NCBI RefSeq assembly: GCF_030419005.1 | Contig: NZ_CP106952.1 | Location: forward strand, 620,001-684,000 | Length of the DNA: 64,000 nt | Direction: 5' to 3' | Source: Eleftheria terrae | GTDB taxonomy: Bacteria > Pseudomonadota > Gammaproteobacteria > Burkholderiales > Burkholderiaceae_C | Shown here: one piece after another, positions 25,705-34,300 of the stretch | Numbering within the stretch: the first letter of the stretch is position 1 | Layout of the letters: each line of letters begins with the position of its first letter | The notes under the pieces: model-generated | What the model saw: only the letters and a program-made list of their open reading frames with translations | The model's database searches: none | Told to the model about the DNA's origin: nothing | Translations under genes and position numbers: made by a program

Positions 25705-26250
25705 CTACTGCAGCAGGGTGAGCCTGTCTTCCAGGTGCCAGTTCTCGGCGATGCGGTCTTCGCTTATGCGGTAGATGTCGGTGGCGATGAAGTCGATGGC
25801 CTCACCACGGCCGCGCCCGGCCTGCGGGCCGTCGCCGAACACCCCGGTGAAGTGGCCGCTGAAGCGCAGCCGGGCGATCACGCGGTCGCCGACCACCAGC
25901 ATCTCTTCCACCTCGGCACGCAGGTCCGGCACCGCCGCCCGGATCTGCCGCGAGGCGAACAGCGCGCCTTCGAGGCCTTGCGGTCGCCCGGCCGGCAGGG
26001 TGCGGTCGATGAAGTCGGGCGCCAGGGCGGCCCGCGCGAGCGCCGGATCGCCGGTGTTCCAGAAGGCGTAGTAGCGACGGGCGGCCAGCGTCATGCGCTC
26101 CAGCTGCGGTGCCTGCAGCGAAGCGTCGACGAGGCGGGCGCGCGGCTGCGGCAGCTCGTCGCCGGGGGCCGCCCGGGCTGTCTGCACGGCGGCCAGCAGC
26201 AGGGCGGCCCACAGCGGGAGGGTGCGCGAACGGTGGAGCGGTCGGATCAT
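25705..26250 (-). CDS. Exported SnoaL-like (NTF2-fold) protein
   Basis: A 181-residue protein with a Sec signal peptide (MIRPLHRSRTLPLWAALLLAA, cleavage after ARA) and a SnoaL-like ester-cyclase domain: RRYYAFWNTGDPALARAALAPDF, then GRPQGLEG, ARLRFSGHFTG and a terminal ISEDRIAENWHLEDRLTL. The domain is a cone-shaped alpha/beta barrel found in polyketide cyclases and many uncharacterised enzymes; export to the periplasm is common in this subgroup. The start at 26250 has GAGG upstream; the frame to 26370 is longer but without a signal. It is divergent from a damaged LysR gene that may once have controlled it. Confidence 0.8.
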   Translation of the reverse strand: MIRPLHRSRTLPLWAALLLAAVQTARAAPGDELPQPRARLVDASLQAPQLERMTLAARRYYAFWNTGDPALARAALAPDFIDRTLPAGRPQGLEGALFASRQIRAAVPDLRAEVEEMLVVGDRVIARLRFSGHFTGVFGDGPQAGRGRGEAIDFIATDIYRISEDRIAENWHLEDRLTLLQ

Positions 26251-26421
26251 CACAAGGGTCCTCGGTGACAGGTCTGCGTTGAATGGGAGGGCGATCGGTG
26301 AATGTGCCCACTGTCGGCGTTTGCGGTTCGCAAGAGAATCCGTCGCATCGAAGAAGCAACTGTTCCGCATCGTTGAAGCTGGCTGGCTGGCCGGCCGGCA
26401 TGGCGAAGGCGGATCCCTCCC

Positions 26422-27350
26422 ATGGCAGAACTTTCAGACATGAAGCTTTTTGTGCATGCCGTGCAGGCGGGCAGCCTGTCGGCAGCAGGTCGGGTCCTGG
26501 GCTGTTCGCCGGTCGTGGCCAGCAAGCGGCTCTCGCGTCTCGAGGGTGACCTGGGGGTCCGCCTGGTGCAGCGAAGCTCGCGCCGGCTGGCCCTCACCGA
26601 GGAGGGTGCCCTGTATTTCGAACGCTGCCAGCGCATCCTGGCGGAGGTGGAGGAGGCCGAGGCTGCGGTGGGCCAGGGCCGGCAGGCCGCCCGCGGGCTG
26701 TCGCGCGTGTCGTCGCCCGTGGCGCTGGGGCGCCGCTGGATCGGGCCGGCCCTGGCTGCGCTGGCCGCGGCCCATCCGGGGCTCACCGTGCAACTCTCGC
26801 TCAGCGATGCGGTGGTGGACCTGCTCGACGGTGGCTTTGACTGCGCCGCCCGCATTGGCGGCGCGGAGGATTCGCGCCTGGTGGCACGGCGCCTGGCCGA
26901 CAACCGCCGGGTGATCTGCGCTGCCCCGGCCTACCTGGCGCGTCGCGGGCTGCCTGCGACGCCGGCGGAGCTGGCGCAGCACGACTGCATCGTGCTCAAT
27001 CGCAGCGGTGGCATGCCGGCGGAATGGACCCTGCGCCCGCGGCACGATCCCCAGGCCCCGCCACCACGGTGAGGGTGCGCGGCCGCTTCTCGACCGACAA
27101 CGGTGAACAGGCGAATGACTGGGCCCTGGCCGGCCTGGGGCTGGTGCGGCGTTCGGTGTGGGACGTCGCCACCGAACTGGCCGACGGCCGCCTGCAGGAG
27201 GTGCTGCCGCAATGGGTGGGCGAGGCGGCGCCCATCCAGGCGGTGTTTCTCTCACGGCGCTTCCTGCCCGCACGCACCCGCCTGTTGCTGGACCAGCTGG
27301 TGCAGGCATTTGCCAGCCCGCCGCAGCCGGCAGCGCAGCCGCCTGCCTGA
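26422..27350 (+). pseudogene. Frameshifted LysR-family regulator
   Basis: The first frame (26422 to 27072) encodes a normal LysR winged-helix domain (LFVHAVQAGSLSAAGRVLGCSPVVASKRLSRLE) and most of the substrate-binding domain up to AEWTLRPRHDPQAP. It then stops. The rest of the family sequence (VRVRGRFSTDNGEQANDWALAGLGLVRRSVWDVATELADGRL) continues in another frame to 27350. A single missing base in the C-rich run near 27050-27066 would explain it. Restored, the protein would be about 310 residues, normal for the family. It is either a true recent mutation or a sequencing error. It is divergent from the SnoaL-like gene. Confidence 0.85.
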
Positions 27351-27431
27351 CAGGCGAGGGAACGGCAGGCACCGGCCCTGCACTGGCGTGTGCCGCCCGG
27401 GGCAGGCGAGGGGACCGGCCGGCGCCGGGCT

Positions 27432-28520
27432 TCAGTGGCGCCGGCGCTGCCAGGCCAGCAGCCCCAGCCCGGCCAGCAGCAGCACCACCGTGTGCGGCTC
27501 GGGCACGGGAGTCAGCAGGAAGGCCCGGTGCTCGCCGTTGATCCAGCCGGTGCCGGTGATCTGGCCGGCGTCATTGATGTCCGCGCCTTCGGAGAGCAGC
27601 CAGCCGGCCCCGGTCACCGGGTCCAGCAGGCTGTTGAGGTCGAGCATGCGGTCGTCCTGGTAGATGAAGGCGCGGTCCTCCACATTGCCGGCCGTCTTGG
27701 AGCGGCCCACGATCAGCCCTGCATTGTTGATGGCATAGCCATGGCTGAAGCTGCCGCCCAGGCTGCCGAGGTTGCTCATCTGCCCGTTGCGCCAGACGAA
27801 TGCATAGGTGCCGGTGTCGCCCTCGGTGTTGCTCGCACCGGTGATGACGCCCGCTTCGTTGATGCTGCGCGGATCGACGTAGCTGCCGCCGAAGGACCCC
27901 AGGTCGATCATGCGGCCCTCGCTGTAGACGAAACCGCGCGCCTGGGTCTCGTCGGCGTTGGTCGAGTAGCCGATGACCTGGCCGGCATTGTTCAGGCCGG
28001 TGCCCAGGCTGACCTTGCCGCCCAGGGTGCCGAGGTCCACCATGCGGCCGTCGGTGTAGAGGAAGGCATGCTGTTCGCCATTGCCGGCGATGTCGGCGAC
28101 GCCGGTCACCTGCCCGCGGTCGTTCACGCCCGCGCCGGCGCTGACCGTGCCGCCCAGGCTGCCCAGGTCGACCGTCTTGCCGTCGGTGTACAGGAAGGCG
28201 CGTGCGCCGGGGCCGTGCGGGCCGCCGGTGTAGAAGCCGGTCACCTGGCCGGCGTTGTTCAGCCCGAGTCCCTGTGCCGCGCGGCCAGGGGTGGGAATGG
28301 CGGTGAGACGGCCTTCGCTGTAGAGGAAGGCCCGGTCGCCGTCGGCCGTGCGCGACCAGCCGGCCACCTGGCCGGCCTCGTTGAGTGCCAGCCCCACACT
28401 GCCCGGGCCGCCCAGCGTGCCGAGGTCGGTCAGGCGATAGGAGACACCGGCTGCCTCGGCCGCGTTGCCGAACACCAGTGCCGCCGTGAACAGGACTGCT
28501 CGCAGTTTCATCATCATCAT
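27432..28520 (-). CDS. HAF-repeat protein with PEP-CTERM anchor
   Basis: A 362-residue exported protein. A signal peptide (residues 1-23, ending AEA) is followed by about seven HAF-type repeats of roughly 40 residues. Their recurring elements are LGTLGG, INNAGQVxG and RAFLYxDGRMxDL. The C-terminus VPEPHTVVLLLAGLGLLAWQRRRH is a PEP-CTERM sorting signal: PEP, a helix, a basic tail. Such proteins are processed by exosortase and displayed outside the cell, often with exopolysaccharide. Four ATG codons in a row begin the gene, so the exact start is uncertain by up to nine bases. The gene lies 61 bases behind the beta-hydroxylase gene on the same strand and may be read from it, though its role looks unrelated. 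Confidence 0.88.
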   Translation of the reverse strand: MMMMKLRAVLFTAALVFGNAAEAAGVSYRLTDLGTLGGPGSVGLALNEAGQVAGWSRTADGDRAFLYSEGRLTAIPTPGRAAQGLGLNNAGQVTGFYTGGPHGPGARAFLYTDGKTVDLGSLGGTVSAGAGVNDRGQVTGVADIAGNGEQHAFLYTDGRMVDLGTLGGKVSLGTGLNNAGQVIGYSTNADETQARGFVYSEGRMIDLGSFGGSYVDPRSINEAGVITGASNTEGDTGTYAFVWRNGQMSNLGSLGGSFSHGYAINNAGLIVGRSKTAGNVEDRAFIYQDDRMLDLNSLLDPVTGAGWLLSEGADINDAGQITGTGWINGEHRAFLLTPVPEPHTVVLLLAGLGLLAWQRRRH

Positions 28521-28581
28521 GATCGACTTGCCGTTTCGGTAGAGGGAGGGGAAGCTGCCCCGAGCGCGCCGCGGCGCAGCG

Positions 28582-30207
28582 TCAGACGAGCCGCAGGTCT
28601 TGCCGGGTCACGGTGATCTCGCGCCGGCCATACAGCCGCTCGGCCACCATGCCCTTTCGCCGGCAGTAGTCCACCAGGCGGTTGGACTCGATGATGGGCC
28701 GCGACTCGTCGGTGTAGACGATGCTGGTGATGTGGGTGAACCACGGCTCGGCCCCCATCGCGTAGACCAGCACCGCCCGTGGCTGGAACTGGTCCACGAT
28801 GCCCTGCGCGCGGGGAAAGTCGGAGCCGCTCAGGCGGCGTGACTGGTCGTGCTCGCGCCGCATGCGGCGCGGCAGCAGGTCGCCATAGAGCCAGGACATC
28901 GGCCCACCGGTGCATTCCATGCCGATGAAGACGAGGTCTGGCTTCTCGATCAGCCGGGCCACGCGCTCGTAGAGCACCGGGTCGAGGTTGTTCGAGTCGG
29001 CCAGGCACATCACCCGCTGCCCTGCCATCTCCACCTGGAAGCCGAGCTTGGTGGTGATGTGGAGGTCGCAATGCTCACCCAGGAAGGGCAGCGCCGTGAT
29101 GCCGCCACCCGGCAGGGGCAGTTGCTCGAGCTCCTGCATCTCCACCACCGAGCGGAAGCCGGCCTGCTGCAGCACCAGCTTCAGCGACGGGTCTTGCAGG
29201 AAGCCGCCGCTGCCCTGGGGCACCACCACCGTCTTGATGCGGTGGCGCAGTTGCAGCAGGGTCTCGAACAGCACATGGTCCTGGTGGTTGTGGGTCAGCA
29301 GCACATAGTCGATCTGCTCGGGCAGGTCGGCGAAGGTGTAGCGCTCGATGCCATGGTCCGACGGGTAGCCGATGCTCGGGTCGGTCATGACCGAAACGCC
29401 ATTGCATTCGAGCAGCAGCGAGGCATGGCCGAAGTAGCGGATGCGCAGGGCGTCCGGCGGGCTGGGCTGGTGGCGGTTCTCGGGCGGCTGGCGGGTGAAC
29501 AGGTCGGGAATGCAGGCGGCGCGGTCGGCATGCCGCTCCAGCCGGGCGCACAGCGAGTCGTACCCGGCCTCGGTCAGGCCATCGACGCGGGCCCGCGCCA
29601 GCTCGTCCAGCAAGGGGTCGGAGAAGGGCACGCGCAGCAGCACGCCGGGCGACGGATCGAGCAGCGGCGTGACCAGGATGAAGGGCCGGTGCGCATCGGC
29701 CACGTCGCGCAGGAAGACCGACTGCAGGCCCGGGTCGTAGAGCGGGCTGGCGTAGAGCAGCGGCTCGATGAAGCGCAGCGAGGCATGCTGGTTGAGGTCG
29801 TAGCCCAGCTCGACCAGGCCGCGCAGCGGCGCCGGCAGGCGTTCGTACAGCGGCTCCAGGCTCATGCCGTTGCCTTCGCGGGCGAGCAGGTCGTTGGCGG
29901 CGACCACCGCTTCGGCGAACTCGAGCTGCGGGGCCACCTGCGTGCGCAGCTGTTCCAGCAGCTGCTCGGCCAGTGCCGGGTCACCGGAAAAATCGATGAA
30001 GGACCCGCCCGCCAGAGACGGGTCGCGCGCCGAGCTGCGATGGAAGTCGGGGTCGTCGAGGAAGGACTCCAGCAGCGGAATCATGCGGTTGCGCACCATC
30101 AGCGCGAGGGTGGCGGGCGCATGCAGATAGGGCCAGGCGTACCAGCGGCAGATGAGCGGCTCGAAGGCAATGCCGGGTTTGAGGAAGCGGGTCTTCGGTG
30201 CGCTCAT
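28582..30207 (-). CDS. CmlA-type diiron beta-hydroxylase (MBL fold) for carrier-bound amino acids
   Basis: A 541-residue protein: an N-terminal alpha/beta domain (about 1-270), then a metallo-beta-lactamase-fold domain. The metal motif THNHQDH gives His306, His308, Asp310 and His311; GEH gives Glu378 and LADSNN gives Asp404. In CmlA of chloramphenicol synthesis I recall ligands 305, 307, 309, 310, 377 and 403, the same spacing. Glu in place of the usual MBL His marks this non-hydrolytic, oxygen-activating group, which hydroxylates the beta carbon of an aminoacyl-PCP. It is divergent from the large NRPS genes, so it should act on a residue loaded there. The ATG at 30207 follows AAGGAT; the frame to 30369 is not homologous. 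Confidence 0.85.
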   Translation of the reverse strand: MSAPKTRFLKPGIAFEPLICRWYAWPYLHAPATLALMVRNRMIPLLESFLDDPDFHRSSARDPSLAGGSFIDFSGDPALAEQLLEQLRTQVAPQLEFAEAVVAANDLLAREGNGMSLEPLYERLPAPLRGLVELGYDLNQHASLRFIEPLLYASPLYDPGLQSVFLRDVADAHRPFILVTPLLDPSPGVLLRVPFSDPLLDELARARVDGLTEAGYDSLCARLERHADRAACIPDLFTRQPPENRHQPSPPDALRIRYFGHASLLLECNGVSVMTDPSIGYPSDHGIERYTFADLPEQIDYVLLTHNHQDHVLFETLLQLRHRIKTVVVPQGSGGFLQDPSLKLVLQQAGFRSVVEMQELEQLPLPGGGITALPFLGEHCDLHITTKLGFQVEMAGQRVMCLADSNNLDPVLYERVARLIEKPDLVFIGMECTGGPMSWLYGDLLPRRMRREHDQSRRLSGSDFPRAQGIVDQFQPRAVLVYAMGAEPWFTHITSIVYTDESRPIIESNRLVDYCRRKGMVAERLYGRREITVTRQDLRLV

Positions 30208-30851
30208 GATCCTTGTCGCCCTGTGATCGGAGTCATCGTGCTGCCGGCTTCTGCCTCGTGCCTGAGTGCTTCGGTGTGCCGTGATCGAGTGCCTCGCACC
30301 GCATGCCTCCTGCAGACGGGCAGCATCGTCACGATGCCTTGCTGGAGCGGCTGCAGACACGGTGGACACGACACACGCGGGCCCCGAAAACCGGAGCAGC
30401 GATTGTGCTCAGGACTGGCTGCTGCCTGCACTACGAGTGTTCGTAGCGCGCCGTGGCGGGGCTGACCGAAAGGGCAGGTGGGCGAGAGACGGTGGCTGCC
30501 GCATGCGAGCCGGTGCTTGCGGCGCGGCGCCTGATGTTGCCTGGGATCCAGGATCTGCGAGAGCCCATCGCGGCGCTTCGGCGCGGGCCCGTGTCAATGC
30601 ACCGGGGCCCACGAGAACACGTAGTTCGCTGCTGTGTTCCGCGGGTGAGTGACATTGTTTGAAGATTGACAGACCTCCTGCTCGACATCACCATGAATTG
30701 CGCACGACTGCTCACCTGCCGAGCGGCTGCGTGGCTGGCCCGTGGCTCGTGTTCTTCGAACATCGCAGCGGCGCGCGAGGCAAGCGGCGCAGGGCGACCG
30801 TGCGATGAACACAGCGTGCGCTGCGTTGCCCATCGCCCTCGTGGTGCAGCG

Positions 30852-30879
30852 GCGCCTGCAGGGCATGCACTGCAGGTGC
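30852..30879. promoter_or_regulatory. 28-base interrupted palindrome, candidate operator
   Basis: Arms GCGCCTGCAG and CTGCAGGTGC pair at nine of ten positions. The eight-base centre is itself built around GCATGC. Its place between two divergent biosynthetic genes suggests a dimeric regulator site. No named consensus is matched. Confidence 0.4.
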
Positions 30880-30948
30880 GGTGCGCCCTGGTGGCTGGAC
30901 CGGTGGTCGTGCTGCAGCCAGTGCGGATGGCTGGTTGGCCGCACCGGG

Positions 30949-31007
30949 TGTTCGCGCAGTCGCATGTTTGCAGTCGCCTGTTCGCGATCGCATGTTGATA
31001 TCGCAAG
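30949..31007. repeat. Imperfect tandem repeat of about 30 bases, two copies
   Basis: Copy 1 is 30949-30978 and copy 2 is 30979-31007. Both begin TGTTCGCG, then share TCGCATGTT and end in a TCGC element. One base is lost in copy 2. It lies in an AT-richer patch upstream of NRPS-B and could be a paired binding site. Confidence 0.5.
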
Positions 31008-31232
31008 TCGATGGTAGGTGGTGATGGATCTGCATGAATCGGCCCCGTACATGCCTCTCGGCTGCTGGGATCGTGGCCATCGGGGCCGGCACGGAAAGCC
31101 ACCCGATGCCGCCGGGTGCCAGGGTGGACCGAGGTCCTTGACCAAGGGTCGCCGCGCCGCATGCGGCGCCGGCGATCGTCCACCGGACTGACTCGTCGCT
31201 TCAGGTTTCCGTCGAGTGAGCCTGCCGCTCAA

Positions 31233-31250
31233 GGAGGGCGCTCGCCCTCC
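31233..31250 (+). other. Hairpin in NRPS-B leader
   Basis: GGAGGGC-GCTC-GCCCTCC is a perfect 7-bp stem followed by GTTT, about 110 bases before the NRPS-B start. It could act as a weak terminator or attenuator. The T-tract is too short for a confident terminator call. Confidence 0.4.
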
Positions 31251-31307
31251 GTTTCCACGCATCCGTCTTGCCGCCGCTGTCCTTGGCAGGACGTGTTGCG
31301 GTTCCAC

Positions 31308-31364
31308 ATGACAAAGCTGCCGCGCCGCCGGCGCGGCACCGATCAGCACAGGGGATCCCCATGA
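31308..31364 (+). CDS. Possible upstream leader ORF overlapping NRPS-B start
   Basis: ATG at 31308 opens an 18-codon frame (MTKLPRRRRGTDQHRGSP) whose TGA stop overlaps the NRPS-B ATG as ATGA. The same frame is open further upstream to 31116. If translated, it would couple ribosomes to the giant gene. No clear ribosome site precedes it, so it may be chance. Confidence 0.25.
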   Translation: MTKLPRRRRGTDQHRGSP

Positions 31365-34300
31365 GTTCGCAGCTGGAGAATCACGAGCGTCACGCGGTGG
31401 TGCGGGCGATGGGGTCGCCTGCGACGGTCGATGCCCACGAGCGGGCGTCCCGTTGGCCAACGGAGCTGCTCAATGGCCTGGGCGAGGTCACCGAGCCCTT
31501 CGGCGGCCTGCGGCCGCAGGCCGGGCGACGTGCAGCTGCCGCGTCGGCCCGCAGCAGCGTCGACACGGCCCTGGCAGCGCGGCTGCAGCGCCTGGCCGTG
31601 ACCGAGGGCTGGCGCGGGCTGCTGGGCGTGGCCTGGGCGTTGGTGCTGGCCCGGGTGTCGCTGCGCGACGAGGTGGTCTTTGGCGCTTGTGCGCGCGGCA
31701 GTGGTGACGCGGCTGCCCTCCCCACCTGCAGCTTGTTGAAGGTGGCGGTGGATGCGCGTGGTGCCGGTGATGTCGTGCGGCAGACCGAGTCGCAAGCGGT
31801 GCGGCACTTGCGTCAGTGCGGCGAGGCGGCGGTTGGTTTCGACCAACTGGGCGAGCACGCAGCCTGGTTGACATCCCTGTTGGTGTACCGGCCGTTGAAC
31901 ATGGAAGCGGTCCGGGGCGACACCGTCCAAGCGCTGCTGCCTGCAGGGGCGGAGGACTGCCCGCTGGTGCTGGCGGTGTATCGCCGCGAGGATGGGCTGT
32001 CGATTGACGTGCAGGTGCAGGCGCCGGTGGACCCGCAGCGGGTGTGCGGGATGATGGAGCAGGCGCTGCGGAGCCTGGTGGAGGTGCTGGAGGACGCGCC
32101 GCAGACGCCGGTGGGGCAGCTGGAGGTGATGCCGGAGGTGGAGCGGCAGCTGGTGCTGCAAGGATGGAACCAGACGGCGCAGCGGGTGCCGGAGGACCTG
32201 TGCCTGCACGAGCTGGTGGAGGTGCAGGCGGCACGGCAATCTGCAGCGGTGGCGGTGGTGCATGGTGAACGCCGCTTGAGCTACGGCGAGCTGAACGAGC
32301 AGGCGAACCGGCTGGCGCATGAGCTCAGACGGCTGGGGGTGAAGCCGGACGAGCGGGTGGGCCTTTGCTGCGAGCGGGGGCTGGAGCTGGCGGTGGGGCT
32401 GCTGGCGGTGCTCAAGGCCGGTGGGGCGTATGTGCCGCTGGACCCGGCGTATCCGAAGGAGCGGCTGCAGTACATGCTGCAGGACAGTGCGCCGGTGGTG
32501 GTGCTGGTGCAGGGGCTGGGGCGGGAGCGCATTGACGCAGCAGTGCCGGTCCTCGATCTGCAGGATGCCGCGGGCTGGGTGCATCAACCGTCGACCAATC
32601 CATCCCGCTCAGCGATCGGGTTGCAGCCGTCCCACTTGGCGTATGTGATCTACACGTCGGGTTCGACCGGCCAGCCCAAGGGTGTGGCGATCGAGCACCG
32701 CAATGCGGTGAACTTCCTGAGCTGGGCGGCGGAGGCGTTCGATACTGAACAGCTGAAGCACACGCTGTGGGCGACGTCGGTGAACTTCGACCTGGCGGTG
32801 TACGAGTACTTCGCACCGCTGAGCGTGGGCACGACGGTGGAAGTGGTGGGCAATGCACTGGAGGCAGGGCAAGCCACGGGTGAGGTGACACTGATCAACA
32901 CGGTGCCCTCGGCGCTACAGGCGCTGCTGGAGTCGGATCAGGTGCCGGCGAGCGTGAAGACGGTGAACCTGGCTGGCGAAGCCCTCAAGCGCAGCCTGGT
33001 GGAAGCGCTGTTCGAGCGCACGGGCGTGGAGCAGGTGTGCAACCTGTACGGGCCGTCGGAGACGACGACGTACTCGACCTGGGTGGAGATGAAGCGGGAA
33101 GACGGCTTTGTGCCACACATCGGCCGCCCCATTGCAAACACGCAGATCTACCTGCTGGACGCGCAAGGCCGGCCGGTGCCAGTAGGCGTACCGGGCGAGA
33201 TCCACATCGGCGGCGCTGGCGTGGCCCGTGGCTACCTGAACCGCCCGGAGCTGACAGCCGAGCGCTTCCTGAAGGACCCGTTTGCAAGCGACCCGCAAGC
33301 GCGGATGTACAAGACGGGCGACCTGGGCCGGTGGCTGGCCGACGGCCAGCTGGAGTACCTGGGTCGCAACGACCACCAGGTGAAGATCCGGGGCTTCCGC
33401 ATCGAGCTGGGGGAGATCGAGGCGCGGCTGGCGCAGCACGGCTCGGTGCGCGAGGCGGTCGTACTCGCCCGCGAGGACCAGCCGGGCGACAAGCGGCTGG
33501 TGGCGTATGTGACGCCGCAATGGCAAGCCGACGAGAACGAAGCCAGGCGGCTGGGGCACGAGCAGGTGGCGGACTGGTCGCGGGTGTGGGCGCAGACGTA
33601 TGAGCAGACGCCCGAGGCACAGGACGCGGAGTTCGACCACTTTGGCTGGAACAGCAGCTACACGCGGCTGCCGATCCCCGAGGTGCAGATGAGGGAGTGG
33701 CTGCAAGGGGCGGTGGGGCGGATCCAGGCACTCAGGCCGAGGCGGGTGCTGGAGATTGGCGTGGGCAGCGGGATGATCCTGTACGGCGTGGCGCCGCAGT
33801 GCGAGCGGTACGTGGGCACGGACCTGTCGGCGCGCACGGTGCAGCAGCTGTCGAGGCGGCTGCAGGCGGACGAGCGCTTGAGGGACAGGACGCAGGTGGT
33901 GCAGGCACAGGCGGCGGACTTCACGGGGGTGAAGGGGCAGGGCGGCTACGACACGGTGATCCTGAACTCGGTGCTGCAGTACTTCCCGAGCCTGCAGTAC
34001 CTGCAGGAGGTGGTGGAGCAGGCGGTGGAGGTGCTGGACGAGGCCGGGGGCCAGCTGTTCATCGGGGACGTGCGGCACCATGGGCTGCAGGAGGTGTTCC
34101 AGCTGTCGGTGCAGTTGTACCAGGCGCCGCCGGAGCTGCCGCTGGGGCAGCTGGCGGGGCGGGTGGCGCAGAAGGTGAAGGGGGAGCTGGAGCTGCTGGT
34201 GGAGCCGGAGTGGTTCGTGCAGCTGAAGCAGCGGCAGCCGAGGATCCGGCAGGTGCAGGTGCTGCCCAAGCAGAGCGGGTACCACAACGAGATGAGTGCG

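Larger units (their letters stand above)
30208..31360. promoter_or_regulatory. Divergent control region between beta-hydroxylase and NRPS-B
   Basis: About 1.15 kb with no supported gene; the open frames are short, Cys- and Arg-rich and overlap each other. It has local AT-richer islands near 30640-30700 and 30960-31030 and holds a 28-base palindrome, a tandem repeat, a hairpin and a short upstream frame, each listed separately. It probably carries promoters for both the hydroxylase and the NRPS genes. Confidence 0.55.

Noticed and set aside
28582..30207. Zinc beta-lactamase or lactonase reading of the MBL-fold protein
   Set aside because: Glu378 replaces the His expected in hydrolytic members, and the N-terminal domain and spacing fit CmlA.
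30666..30671. TTGACA as a -35 box before NRPS-B
   Set aside because: No acceptable -10 hexamer lies 16-18 bases downstream, so the match is probably chance.
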